A DNA stretch of 64,000 nucleotides from an uncultured Clostridia bacterium (GTDB lineage Bacteria > Bacillota > Clostridia > Oscillospirales > CAG-272): NCBI GenBank assembly GCA_948466345.1, contig CAOKAC010000001.1:1-64000 (forward strand), given 5' to 3'. Position numbers and translations under genes: made by a program. The notes below the pieces were generated by a model. It was given only the letters and a program-made list of their open reading frames with translations. It searched no databases and had not been told where the DNA came from. Below are positions 53,685 through 62,541 of the stretch, in pieces (the stretch's first letter is position 1; each line of letters opens with the position of its first letter).

Positions 53685-55859
53685 ATGGCACGGCTGATAA
53701 CTAAATTCAAATATTTAAAGCCAAATGACCGCATGCGTGTCGGCGGCTACGCAAAATATATCGCCACCCGTAAAGGCGTGGATAAGATTGACGATTCAAA
53801 GAAATATGCTCCGGCAACTGTTCGGCAAAAGAAACTGATTGAGAAATTGCTCAAAGATTTTCCCGACTGCAAATCCATGCTCGAATACGAAGACTATATA
53901 CAAAAGCCAAATATGGAAAATGCCTCCGAGTTTATCTCCCGCGCTGTTGAAAACAACGCGGACGAAACGAAGGACGCAAAAACCTACGCCGACTACATCG
54001 CTACCCGTCCGAGAGCGCAGCGGTTTGGATCGCATGGGCTGTTTACGGACGACGGCGTTCAGGTGCAGCTCTCCAAAGTGTCGAAGGAACTGAATCTCCA
54101 TGAAGGCAATGTGTGGACGGCAATCCTCTCCCTGCGCCGTGAAGATGCGGAGCGACTTGACTATAATACCGGCGTACGGTGGCGAGATATGCTGCGGACG
54201 CAGACCGAAGCTCTATCAACGAACCTCCATATCCCTATGCAGAACCTCAAATGGTTTGCCGCTTTCCATAACGAGAGCCATCATCCCCATGTGCATCTGA
54301 TTGTCTACTCGACAAAGCAAAGCGAAGGCTATCTCTCCAAAGAAGGAGTGAACAGTCTGCGTTCTTCCTTTGCGAAAGACATCTTTGCTGGAGACTTCAT
54401 CAGTGTTTATGAGAAGCAGAGCGAGCATCGGGATACGCTAAAAGACCAGAGCCAGAGTGTTATGGCTGAAATTATCTCGCAGATCAATACTGGAGTCTAT
54501 GACAATCCGAAGCTCGAATCCATGCTGACCGAGCTTGCCGATAGACTGGCAAAGAGCTCCGGCAAAAAGGTGTACGGCTATCTGAAAGCGGACGTCAAAG
54601 ATTTAATTGACCGCATCGTGGATGAGCTTGCAGCCGATGAACGAGTCGCAAGGCTCTATGACTTGTGGTACGAGCAGCGGGAAAATGTCATCCGCACCTA
54701 CACGGAAGCATTGCCGGAGCGAGCGCCGTTATCACAGAACAAGGAATTCAAATCGATCAAGAACGCTGTCATACAGGAAGCGATGAACATTATCGCCGAC
54801 CGTATTCCCATAGAAGATGCGGAGGAACAGCCTGCTCCCGATCCCGAACCGAGTGATATTGAAACAGAACCGATACTGACAGACGAAGAAAAGAATCCTC
54901 TCATGTGGAAGTATTATCGACAAGCCAAATATTTGCTTGATAAAGACAGCGAAGCCTATGATCCGAATACTGCCGTCGAATTCTTAATTGAGTCTGCAAA
55001 GCTTGGCTGCGGCGCCTCTAAATACCGTCTCGGCAAGATGTTCCTACGCGGCGATGAGGTGGTGAAAAATATCGACTACGCCCTGCTCTGGCTGGAAGAA
55101 TCGGCAGCGGAGCAAAATCCGTATGCCGAATATCTGCTCGGCAAGACGCTTCTCAAAGGCGAAGATGTGGAACAGGACTTTCTCCGCGCGGAGGATTTGC
55201 TGCGGCGGTCATCGGCACAGGGCAACCGATACGCGAAATATACGCTCGGCAAGACTCTGCTTGACGGTGAACTGTTCCTGCAAAATATTCCCGAAGCAAT
55301 CAAGCTGATTACCGAATCGGCTGACGATGGCTTCGCTCCTGCACAGTATCTCCTCGGAAAGCTATTGTACAAAGGCGAAGTCATGTCACAAAATTTGGAA
55401 AAAGCAATTGCCTATCTTGAACAGGCAACTGCGCAGAAGAATCCCTACGCCGCCTACCTTGCCGGAAAACTGCGGCTCACCGAAGACGCAGTCAAGGATA
55501 TACCAAAAGCAATCCACAACTTTGAGATCGCTGCAGAGAACGGAAATGACTACGCAGAATATCAGCTCGGTAAGATTTATCTCTACGGAAAAGATACCGA
55601 GCGTAACTATGATAAGGCGATAGCGTACCTCACAGCCTCCGCCGAACACGGCAATCAGTACGCCGCACAGCTTCTCCACAGTATCAAATCAAACCGCAAC
55701 TACTCGGCGGCACTCGGCTCGCTACGCCTGCTTGGTCAGATCAGCCGTGCGATACAGAATCGCCTGGAGGATGAGCGAAAAGACAAAGCGGGCGCTATCG
55801 ACCGCAAGCTGAAACGAATCATCGATGAGAAGAAGCAGGCGCATGGTTTGAAGCCATAA
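53685..55859 (+). CDS. MobP-type relaxase fused to Sel1-like repeats
   Basis: 724 residues. The relaxase domain fills the N-terminal half; the metal-binding histidines are in HNESHHPHVHLIVYS near 195-209, the family motif III. A Tyr nucleophile in the N-terminal region (GGYAKYIATRKG, near 22-26, is possible) is not certain. From about 430 to 690 seven Sel1/TPR-like repeats (pattern AxYxLGKxxLxGxxVxxN) form a superhelix for protein contacts. This architecture resembles the MobP3 group in Clostridia. It nicks and pilots the element at oriT. Start ATG at 53685, 3 bp after MobC. Confidence 0.9.
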   Translation: MARLITKFKYLKPNDRMRVGGYAKYIATRKGVDKIDDSKKYAPATVRQKKLIEKLLKDFPDCKSMLEYEDYIQKPNMENASEFISRAVENNADETKDAKTYADYIATRPRAQRFGSHGLFTDDGVQVQLSKVSKELNLHEGNVWTAILSLRREDAERLDYNTGVRWRDMLRTQTEALSTNLHIPMQNLKWFAAFHNESHHPHVHLIVYSTKQSEGYLSKEGVNSLRSSFAKDIFAGDFISVYEKQSEHRDTLKDQSQSVMAEIISQINTGVYDNPKLESMLTELADRLAKSSGKKVYGYLKADVKDLIDRIVDELAADERVARLYDLWYEQRENVIRTYTEALPERAPLSQNKEFKSIKNAVIQEAMNIIADRIPIEDAEEQPAPDPEPSDIETEPILTDEEKNPLMWKYYRQAKYLLDKDSEAYDPNTAVEFLIESAKLGCGASKYRLGKMFLRGDEVVKNIDYALLWLEESAAEQNPYAEYLLGKTLLKGEDVEQDFLRAEDLLRRSSAQGNRYAKYTLGKTLLDGELFLQNIPEAIKLITESADDGFAPAQYLLGKLLYKGEVMSQNLEKAIAYLEQATAQKNPYAAYLAGKLRLTEDAVKDIPKAIHNFEIAAENGNDYAEYQLGKIYLYGKDTERNYDKAIAYLTASAEHGNQYAAQLLHSIKSNRNYSAALGSLRLLGQISRAIQNRLEDERKDKAGAIDRKLKRIIDEKKQAHGLKP

Positions 55860-55903
55860 TAGTTTGCCATGATTTACCGATAGAATAAAGGTGCGATATG
55901 CGA

Positions 55904-55929
55904 TATAATAGATACGAAACATTTGTTCG
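55904..55929 (+). promoter_or_regulatory. -10 box and LexA (SOS) box of the polymerase gene
   Basis: TATAAT at 55904-55909 is followed at 55916-55929 by GAAACATTTGTTCG, an exact match in reverse orientation to the Gram-positive LexA consensus CGAACRNRYGTTYC. The box covers the expected transcription start, so LexA would block initiation until DNA damage. No good -35 box is seen. Confidence 0.82.
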
Positions 55930-55949
55930 TTGCTATTTTGGAGAGGTTT

Positions 55950-57191
55950 ATGGAAAGAATCATACTGCATTCGGATTTGAATAATTTTTATGCCTCGGTA
56001 GAGTGTTTATATAATCCGTCCCTGCGAGGAAAGCCTATTGCTGTGTCCGGCAATCCCGAAGAGCGTCACGGGATTGTACTTGCGAAAAATTACGCCGCCA
56101 AAGCCTGCGGTGTTGCTACGGGAAATCCGCTGTGGATGGCAAAACAGAAATGTCCGGATATTGTTTTTGTGCCTCCGCACTACGATCTGTATATGAAATA
56201 CTCGCAGATTGCGCGTGAGATTTACAGCGAATACACCGATCAGGTGGAGTCATACGGACTTGACGAGTGCTGGATGGATGTAACCGGCAGCACGCATCTG
56301 TTCGGCGACGGAAAGGCGATCGCGGACAAACTGCGTGAGAGAATCAAATTTGAGCTTGGCGTGACCGCATCGGTCGGAGTCAGCTACAATAAAATTTTTG
56401 CCAAGCTCGGCAGCGATATGAAAAAGCCGGACGCGACCACCGTTATTACAAGCGACCGCTTCCGTGAAATTGTATGGCCGCTGTCTGTAAATGATCTTCT
56501 CTATGTAGGACGGGCAACGCATAACAAATTGAAGCGATACGGCATTCAGACGATCGGCGATCTTGCACAGTCGGATCAGAATTTTCTGAAAAGTCTGCTC
56601 GGGCAAAACGGAGTCATGCTGTGGATGTTCGCAAACGGGCTGGATACTTCTCCGGTATCTAATATCGGCGCGAAATCCTTAATTAAATCCATCGGAAACA
56701 GCACGACCGCACCGCGCGATCTTGTTACCGATGAAGATATTCGTATTACACTTATGGTATTGTGCGAGAGCGTATCCGCACGTATGCGGGAGTACGGCTT
56801 TGTCTGCAACACCTTACAAATCGGCGTGCGTGACAACGAGCTGCACAGCTACGAAAGACAGGGTAAGCTGTACTATCCCAACCGCACAGCAAAAGCATTG
56901 CTTGATAAATCGTTTGAATTGTACAAGCGTCATCACACATCGGGTAAGCCTGTGCGTTCGCTCAGTGTCCGTGCCTGCAATCTGTCGCTGAATGAGAATG
57001 AACAACTGTCACTGCTTCCGGAGATTTCGAACATTCAAAGGCAGGAGACACTGGAGAGTACCGTGGATCATATCCGAAAACAATTCGGCCACTTCTCCAT
57101 TCAGAATGGATTGCTGCTCTCCGATAGACAGTTATCTTCCCTCAATCCTAAAGACGACCATGTGATTCACCCAGAGTCTTTTTTAAAATGA
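55950..57191 (+). CDS. dinB: Y-family DNA polymerase (DinB/UmuC type)
   Basis: 413 residues from the ATG at 55950 (TTGGAGAGGTTT). The catalytic carboxylates are in HSDLNNFYASVE (Asp near 9) and YGLDECWMDVTG (Asp-Glu near 105). Thumb and little-finger domains follow, with HhH-like text VGRATHNKLKRYGIQTIGDL. It performs translesion synthesis. A LexA box at its promoter indicates SOS induction. As ICE cargo it may help complete damaged single strands after transfer or spread mutation under stress. Confidence 0.93.
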   Translation: MERIILHSDLNNFYASVECLYNPSLRGKPIAVSGNPEERHGIVLAKNYAAKACGVATGNPLWMAKQKCPDIVFVPPHYDLYMKYSQIAREIYSEYTDQVESYGLDECWMDVTGSTHLFGDGKAIADKLRERIKFELGVTASVGVSYNKIFAKLGSDMKKPDATTVITSDRFREIVWPLSVNDLLYVGRATHNKLKRYGIQTIGDLAQSDQNFLKSLLGQNGVMLWMFANGLDTSPVSNIGAKSLIKSIGNSTTAPRDLVTDEDIRITLMVLCESVSARMREYGFVCNTLQIGVRDNELHSYERQGKLYYPNRTAKALLDKSFELYKRHHTSGKPVRSLSVRACNLSLNENEQLSLLPEISNIQRQETLESTVDHIRKQFGHFSIQNGLLLSDRQLSSLNPKDDHVIHPESFLK

Positions 57192-57244
57192 TAATGCATA
57201 TAGAAAAAAGTACAGCATATAGTTCATTTGAGTGAGGTGATTCT

Positions 57245-57706
57245 TTGAAAATACAATGGAAAAAATTGATTTTATGTATTGTACTCCCGCTTGCGGTCGG
57301 CGGTTTGTCCGCACTTTTAACACGCGGCGGAATGGAAGTTTTCCAGTCGTTAAATAAACCGCTGCTTTCTCCTCCGGGATGGCTGTTTCCGGTCGTATGG
57401 ACGATCTTATACATTCTGATGGGGATTGCTTCATATCTTGTGCTTACATCGGGAAAACCGAACCGTGCTGCCCTGACTGTATACGGAATACAGCTTGCTT
57501 TTAATTTCTTTTGGTCTATCATTTTCTTTAACCTTGAAGCCTATTTGTTCTCCTTTATCTGGCTTGTGATCTTATGGATTCTTATATTTGTAACCATGAT
57601 CCTGTTTTACGGAATATCGAAGCCAGCAGGATATCTTTTGCTTCCGTATTTACTGTGGGTGACATTTGCAGGATACCTTAACTTTTATATTTATCTTCTC
57701 AACTAA
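57245..57706 (+). CDS. tspO: TspO/MBR-family membrane protein
   Basis: 153 residues with five membrane helices and the family marks LLSPPGWLFPVVWTILYILM, LAFNFFWS and LPYLLWVTFAGYLN. Bacterial TspO binds tetrapyrroles and takes part in stress responses. The TTG start follows GAGTGAGGTGATTCT. It follows the polymerase gene by 53 bp and ends at a bidirectional terminator. Its role in a conjugative element is not clear. Confidence 0.93.
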   Translation: MKIQWKKLILCIVLPLAVGGLSALLTRGGMEVFQSLNKPLLSPPGWLFPVVWTILYILMGIASYLVLTSGKPNRAALTVYGIQLAFNFFWSIIFFNLEAYLFSFIWLVILWILIFVTMILFYGISKPAGYLLLPYLLWVTFAGYLNFYIYLLN

Positions 57707-57745
57707 AAGAAAACCATTGTCTGACAAAGAGACAATGGTTTTCTT
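57707..57745. terminator. Bidirectional terminator between convergent genes
   Basis: A perfect 15-bp stem, AAGAAAACCATTGTC with GACAATGGTTTTCTT, and a 9-nt loop, between tspO and the leftward DUF2383-like gene. Confidence 0.92.
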
Positions 57746-57748
57746 CTC

Positions 57749-58183
57749 TTATAGAAACTTACGGATATCAATCGCCAGTTTTTCTTCCAGATTTATAAGC
57801 CGCTTTGCAATATCCTTACTTTTCTCATCAGCGGCTTCGTATTGGTTCAGATATCTGTTCAGGGATTTTACGCCCATGTTGCATCCGTCTGTGATCAGAT
57901 CGGCAACGGTTTTATCCGACTCGTCGATGCCCAGCTTTACATTTGTTTTTATCCATGACATACCTTTTGCCATAGGGTTTGGTTCTTTACCCTCGTCATG
58001 AAATTCATCAAGCAGTGTCTGAATTTCCGTGTTTAATTTCTCATGTTCGTTTCTGCAATCCGCCAAATAGTTCCGCAGGGTATCGTCATGAACATAGTTC
58101 ATAACATCATCAATGGATGAAATTCCCATTTTAATTCCGGCGTCGCATTCACGAAGCAACTTTATTGTATCCTGCTCAATCAT
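57749..58183 (-). CDS. Four-helix-bundle (DUF2383-like) protein
   Basis: 144 residues from the ATG at 58183 (AAAAGGAGAAATAAA). It is all-helical. DTIKLLRECDAGIKMGISSI at the N terminus and MAKGMSWIKTNVKLGIDESD in the middle resemble DUF2383/PA2169-type ferritin-like proteins. The metal ligands cannot be confirmed (few His; several Glu/Asp). It is the only leftward gene in this part of ICE-2, in the stress group. A stress-protection role is a guess from its neighbours. Confidence 0.7.
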   Translation of the reverse strand: MIEQDTIKLLRECDAGIKMGISSIDDVMNYVHDDTLRNYLADCRNEHEKLNTEIQTLLDEFHDEGKEPNPMAKGMSWIKTNVKLGIDESDKTVADLITDGCNMGVKSLNRYLNQYEAADEKSKDIAKRLINLEEKLAIDIRKFL

Positions 58184-58260
58184 TTTATTTCTCCTTTTAA
58201 GTCTTTGATACAGAATAGTGTACCCGAAAAAAGGAATACTATTTGTATTGAGGTGTGCAT

Positions 58261-58500
58261 ATGGCAAGAAAAGTTTTTGTGGAAGTTATGGCGAGGTTTG
58301 ATACCGAAGGAAAGATAACGCCGCTGTCCCTTTTGTGGGAGGATGGAACGGTGTATGAAATAGACCGAGTGATTGATGTGCGCCGTGCGGCTTCTCTGAA
58401 AGCGGGCGGCATGGGAATACGGTATACGGTCAGGATAAACGGAAAACAAAGTTATTTATTTTATGAAGAACCGAAATGGTTTGTGGAGGCAAAAGTCTGA
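58261..58500 (+). CDS. Small beta-rich protein of the repair group
   Basis: 79 residues from the ATG at 58261 (TTGAGGTGTGCAT). It is a compact beta-rich chain (VFVEVMARFDTEGKITPLSL, then DRVIDVRRAASLKAGGMGI and a final EEPKWFVEAKV). I know no function; similar small ORFs tend to occur near Y-family polymerase genes in Firmicutes. It is divergent from the DUF2383-like gene and 96 bp before the SRAP gene. Confidence 0.65.
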   Translation: MARKVFVEVMARFDTEGKITPLSLLWEDGTVYEIDRVIDVRRAASLKAGGMGIRYTVRINGKQSYLFYEEPKWFVEAKV

Positions 58501-58596
58501 AAGATAATGACAGCAAGAAGCGTGAGCACACCTCTTTCACACACGATTTGCACCTCATGCCGAGGCACAAATCCAAAGAAAGGCAGGATTATAATT

Positions 58597-59163
58597 ATGT
58601 GCGGACGGTATTCATTATTTGATGATCAAGATAATACGGAGATACGGCAGATCATTGCGGAAGTGAATCAGCGATATCCCGACCGACCGATTCGGACAGG
58701 CGAGATATTTCCGACGAACACCGTGCCTGTATTGACAGCGGACAAATTGAATTTGTCTCCGAAACCGCTTGTATGGGGTTTTCCGAAATTTACGGGCAGT
58801 GGAGTTATCATCAACGCCCGCGTGGAAACGGCAGGGGAAAAGAAAACATTTCGAGAAAGCCTTCTCACAAACCGATGCATCGTACCGAGTACAGGATTTT
58901 ATGAATGGAATGCACAAAAGAAAAAATATCTGTTCCGGCTGCCCGGTGAACAGGTATTGTATATGGCAGGAATTAGTAAGGAGTATGATGGGACACAAAG
59001 ATATGTAATTCTCACAACCTCCGCTAACGAGTCCATGAAGGATGTGCATCACCGAATGCCGGTGATCCTGCCGAAAGATAAATTACAGATGTGGACGTCA
59101 GACACCGATGCAGCGATGAATTATCTGCACAGCGATATGCCGCAACTTGTAAGGACAGAATAA
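58597..59163 (+). CDS. SRAP (HMCES/YedK-like) abasic-site shielding protein
   Basis: 188 residues from the ATG at 58597, so that Cys is residue 2, as needed by the family (MCGRYSLF). Further marks are the Asn and Glu in VIINARVET, Glu in GFYEWN and His in HHRMPVIL. After loss of Met, Cys2 forms a stable thiazolidine link with abasic sites in single-stranded DNA. Such a protein fits the single-stranded stage of conjugation. AAAGGCAGG lies upstream. A perfect terminator follows. Confidence 0.95.
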   Translation: MCGRYSLFDDQDNTEIRQIIAEVNQRYPDRPIRTGEIFPTNTVPVLTADKLNLSPKPLVWGFPKFTGSGVIINARVETAGEKKTFRESLLTNRCIVPSTGFYEWNAQKKKYLFRLPGEQVLYMAGISKEYDGTQRYVILTTSANESMKDVHHRMPVILPKDKLQMWTSDTDAAMNYLHSDMPQLVRTE

Positions 59164-59175
59164 TGCTATTGTTTA

Positions 59176-59205
59176 CCCCTGATTAAGTTTAAACTTAATC
59201 AGGGG
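59176..59205. terminator. Palindromic terminator after the SRAP gene
   Basis: CCCCTGATTAAGTTT joined directly to AAACTTAATCAGGGG, then ATTTTTTATTT. It lies 26 bp before the ATG at 59232. Confidence 0.92.
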
Positions 59206-59231
59206 ATTTTTTATTTATGAAAGGAGTTACC

Positions 59232-60152
59232 ATGTCAAGCTATATTCATTTTACAGACGAGCAGAAAGAACAAGCGCGTCAGACCGACCTCGCCGATCTG
59301 CTTCGCAGACAGGGCGAAACGCTGAAACGCTCCGGTTCGGAATGGGAATGGCGTGACGGATCGCAGAAGGTGACCGTCCGGGGAAATCTGTGGTTTCATC
59401 AATATGAACAGAAAGGCGGCGATGCCATTGCATTCGTCCGCCGCTTTATGGGCAAGACCTACACGCAGGCAATGGAATATTTGATCGGCGGCTGCGAAGG
59501 CACACTCGCCGTATCATCGCCTATCGTTAAAGAACGAAAGCCGTTTGTATTGCCGAATAGGAACGATACGATGCGCCGAGTCTATGCCTATCTTGTAAAC
59601 CATCGCGGCATTGACCGCGATGTACTGTATGCATTTGTGCAAAAAGGATTGATTTATGAATCGGCACAATATCACAATGCGGTATTTATCGGGAAGGATC
59701 AGGCAGGCGTTCCCCGTCATGCGCATCTGCGAGGCACAGGACAGACAAGCACCTTCAAAGGAAATACTGATAGCTGCGATCCGATGTACAGTTTTCACTG
59801 GCGTGGAGCAAGCGACAAGCTATATCTGTTCGAAGCGCCCATCGATATGCTCAGTTTCATATCCATGCATTTAAAAGACTGGCAAAAGCACAGCTACGCT
59901 GCCTGCTGCGGAGTGTCCGATTATGTGCTATGGCAGATGATAAAGGATAATCCTCGAATCGATACCGTCTATCTCTGCCTCGATAATGACGAGGCAGGAT
60001 GCAAAGCGAACAAACGAATATCCGATGCCCTTTATAAAAAGGGCATAAAACACGAAATCCTCATTCCAAACCGAAAGGACTGGAATGAGGATTTACTATA
60101 TCTGGCAGAAGAACAGAAGGTGGAAGAACCATGTCAGGCGTTACAGCTTTAG
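59232..60152 (+). CDS. DUF3991/TOPRIM primase-like protein
   Basis: 306 residues from the ATG at 59232 (AAAGGAGTTACC). The N-terminal half (WEWRDGSQKVTVRGNLWFHQ, GGDAIAFVRRFMG) resembles the zinc-finger-like start of DnaG-type and DUF3991 proteins, here with few Cys. The TOPRIM half has Glu in LYLFEAPIDMLSF and the DxD in LCLDNDEAGCKA. It may prime or nick DNA in element replication or in the recipient. It overlaps the coupling-protein gene by 22 bp. Confidence 0.88.
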   Translation: MSSYIHFTDEQKEQARQTDLADLLRRQGETLKRSGSEWEWRDGSQKVTVRGNLWFHQYEQKGGDAIAFVRRFMGKTYTQAMEYLIGGCEGTLAVSSPIVKERKPFVLPNRNDTMRRVYAYLVNHRGIDRDVLYAFVQKGLIYESAQYHNAVFIGKDQAGVPRHAHLRGTGQTSTFKGNTDSCDPMYSFHWRGASDKLYLFEAPIDMLSFISMHLKDWQKHSYAACCGVSDYVLWQMIKDNPRIDTVYLCLDNDEAGCKANKRISDALYKKGIKHEILIPNRKDWNEDLLYLAEEQKVEEPCQALQL

Positions 60153-62032
60153 TGTTTGTAGGGGTTATTATGTTTGCTGTCCTCGGCGGCGTGACGCTTC
60201 TTGCCCATATCTATACGCTAAATAATATTAAAGCCAAAACAGTCGGCGACGGCCAGCACGGTACGGCGCGATGGGCAAACAAAGCGGAAATACGAAAGAC
60301 TTATCAGCACATTCCCTTTACGCCGGAGCGATGGCGTAAGCAGGCACAGAACGAAAAAACGCCGACCACCGAGGATGGCAAGGAGCTTCCACAAGGCATT
60401 GTTGTGGGATGTACCGGCAATACCACTGCAATGGTGGACACCGGCGATGTCCATGCGCTGATGATCGGTGCGGCCGGTGTCGGCAAAACCGCCTATTGGC
60501 TGTATCCCTGCATCGAGTATGCCTGCGCCTCCGGCATGAGCTGGCTCTCAACAGACACCAAAGGAGACATCATGCGAAACTACGGTCAGATCGCCAAAGA
60601 CTACGGCTATCATGTATCGGTAATTGATTTGCGTAATCCGACAAGGAGCAACGGCAACAACCTCCTGCACCTGGTCAACAAGTATATGGACTTGTATCAG
60701 GCACATCCCGACCAGCTCGTCTACAAGGCGCGGTGTGAGAAGTATGCCAAGATTATTTCCAAGACCATCATCCTCTCCGGCATGGATGCGGCGAGTTTTG
60801 GTCAGAACGCATACTTCTATGACGCCGCCGAAGGACTGCTGACCGCAACGATCCTGCTTGTGGCTGAATTCTGCAATCCGGAGCAACGGCACATCGTCTC
60901 GGTGTTCAAGATTATTCAGGAATTGCTCGCTCCCTCCGGCAAAAAAGGCAAGAATCAGTTCCAGCAGCTCATGGAATTACTGCCGAATGACCATAAGGCA
61001 AAATGGTTTGCGGGAGCTGCGCTCAATACCGCAGAACAAAGCATGGCAAGCGTTATGAGTACGGCACTGTCCCGCCTTAATTCCTTCCTCGACTCGGAGC
61101 TGGAGCAAATCCTCTGCTTCGATACTGAGATTGATGCGGAAAAGTTCTGTAAGGAAAAATCGGCGCTGTTTATTATTATGCCAGAAGAAAATCCGGCAAC
61201 CTTCTTCATGATCTCGTTGATCATTCAACAGCTCTACCGGGAAATCCTTGCCGTTGCGGATGAGAACGGCGGTAAGTTGAAAAAACGCTGTATCTTCTTC
61301 TGCGACGAGTATGGAACGCTGCCGAAGATTGAAAGCGCAGAGATGATGTTCTCTGCCTCACGTTCAAGGCGATTGCAGATTGTGCCAATTATCCAGTCCT
61401 TCTCGCAGCTTGAAAAAAACTATGGCAAGGAAGGCTCGGAAATAATCATTGACAACACCCAGCTAACCATCTTTGGTGGCTTTGCCCCTCAGTCAAATTC
61501 TGCAGAGGTTCTGTCAAAAGCACTCGGCTCAAGAACGGTCATGAGTGGATCGGTCAGTCGTTCAAGGAATGATCCGTCAGAATCCCTACAAATGATTGAG
61601 CGTCCGCTGATGACAGCCGATGAGCTGAAATCCATGCCCAAAGGGCAATTTGTGGTGATGAAAACAGGCTTCTATCCCATGAAGGTCAAGCTGAAGTTGT
61701 TCTTCAATTGGGGCATCAAGTTCGATGAAAAGCATCCCTATGCTGTACCTGATCAGGGAAACCGTAAAGTGGAGTACGCAGAGAAAAAGGCAATCATTGA
61801 TGGCATCATCAGAAAATACCATCCGGAGCTGTTAGAACCGCCTACGTTAGCAGAGAACGCTCCCGCGGGCGGTCAAGAGCAACCCATGAGCGAAAAAAAT
61901 CAACAGCAGTCGCAGGATAAAGGCAAACGAAACGGCGGAGCATCTCTACAAACAGCACCGAAGCCCCGTCGGCTGGAGGCTCCTGCGCCTGCCGATAAGA
62001 AAGCGAAGGTGACAAGCGATGGGCAGGCTTGA
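60131..62032 (+). CDS. VirD4/TraG-type coupling protein
   Basis: 633 residues. An N-terminal membrane helix (about 5-28, only one clear segment), Walker A GAAGVGKT at about 113-120, STDTKGDI, and Walker B IFFCDEYGTLP near 390 are seen. The C-terminal 60 residues are disordered and Gln/Lys/Pro-rich. It recruits relaxase-DNA to the channel and is a hexameric ATPase. Unusually it lies 12 kb from virB4, at the end of the block, after the repair genes. It overlaps genes on both sides. Confidence 0.95.
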   Translation: MSGVTALVFVGVIMFAVLGGVTLLAHIYTLNNIKAKTVGDGQHGTARWANKAEIRKTYQHIPFTPERWRKQAQNEKTPTTEDGKELPQGIVVGCTGNTTAMVDTGDVHALMIGAAGVGKTAYWLYPCIEYACASGMSWLSTDTKGDIMRNYGQIAKDYGYHVSVIDLRNPTRSNGNNLLHLVNKYMDLYQAHPDQLVYKARCEKYAKIISKTIILSGMDAASFGQNAYFYDAAEGLLTATILLVAEFCNPEQRHIVSVFKIIQELLAPSGKKGKNQFQQLMELLPNDHKAKWFAGAALNTAEQSMASVMSTALSRLNSFLDSELEQILCFDTEIDAEKFCKEKSALFIIMPEENPATFFMISLIIQQLYREILAVADENGGKLKKRCIFFCDEYGTLPKIESAEMMFSASRSRRLQIVPIIQSFSQLEKNYGKEGSEIIIDNTQLTIFGGFAPQSNSAEVLSKALGSRTVMSGSVSRSRNDPSESLQMIERPLMTADELKSMPKGQFVVMKTGFYPMKVKLKLFFNWGIKFDEKHPYAVPDQGNRKVEYAEKKAIIDGIIRKYHPELLEPPTLAENAPAGGQEQPMSEKNQQQSQDKGKRNGGASLQTAPKPRRLEAPAPADKKAKVTSDGQA

Positions 62033-62279
62033 TTATTTATACCGCATGGAGTTGCCACACCGTGCGATATCCGTTTATATCTATCTCATGGATAGAGCGA
62101 ATAAGGACGGACAATGCTGGCCGGCAATACCGACCATAGCGTTGGATCTGAAACTGTCGCAGTCCACGGTTCGACGAGCCTTGCAGGATTTGCGAAAAGT
62201 TGGACTTCTTAAAACCGAACAGCGATACCGCACTAAAGGCGGCAAAAGCAGTTTACTTTACAAAATCCAAAATTACTGA
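62019..62279 (+). CDS. Winged-helix (replication-initiator-like) protein
   Basis: 86 residues. MELPHRAISVYIYLMDRANK, then QCWPAIPTIALDLKLSQSTV and RRALQDLRKVGLLKTEQRYR, is a standard winged HTH of the type in RepA/DnaD-like and GntR-like proteins. It begins inside the coupling-protein gene with GCGAAGGTGACAAGCG upstream. It may regulate the transfer genes or bind an element replication site. Confidence 0.8.
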   Translation: MGRLDYLYRMELPHRAISVYIYLMDRANKDGQCWPAIPTIALDLKLSQSTVRRALQDLRKVGLLKTEQRYRTKGGKSSLLYKIQNY

Positions 62280-62294
62280 CGAAATAAAAAAAGC

Positions 62295-62360
62295 CCTACC
62301 CTGTCGCCAAGGGGGGGCTATACCCATTTGGTGACAGGTGCCTCCTGTCATAGCGGTAGG
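62295..62360 (+). ncRNA. Candidate structured RNA after the transfer block
   Basis: Outer helix CCTACC (62295-62300) with GGTAGG (62355-62360). Inside is a 10-bp helix CTGTCGCCAA (62301-62310) with TTGGTGACAG (62328-62337), one wobble. GACAGG (62333-62338) can pair instead with CCTGTC (62344-62349), so two folds compete. The rest of 62280-62541 is AT-rich and holds the promoter region of the XRE gene; no gene is supported. Confidence 0.4.
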
Positions 62361-62541
62361 AGAAAGTGAACTATACCCACTGTAAGATTAACTACAGCAG
62401 AAAGAAAACAAATTATATAAAATATATCATTTTGTCAAAATATGTAATCGCAATACTCCTATACTAATCGAATTACTTTCTTAATAAATAATTGTAATTT
62501 GATTATACTAATAATATCGAAAGGTATGGGGGCTATTATAG

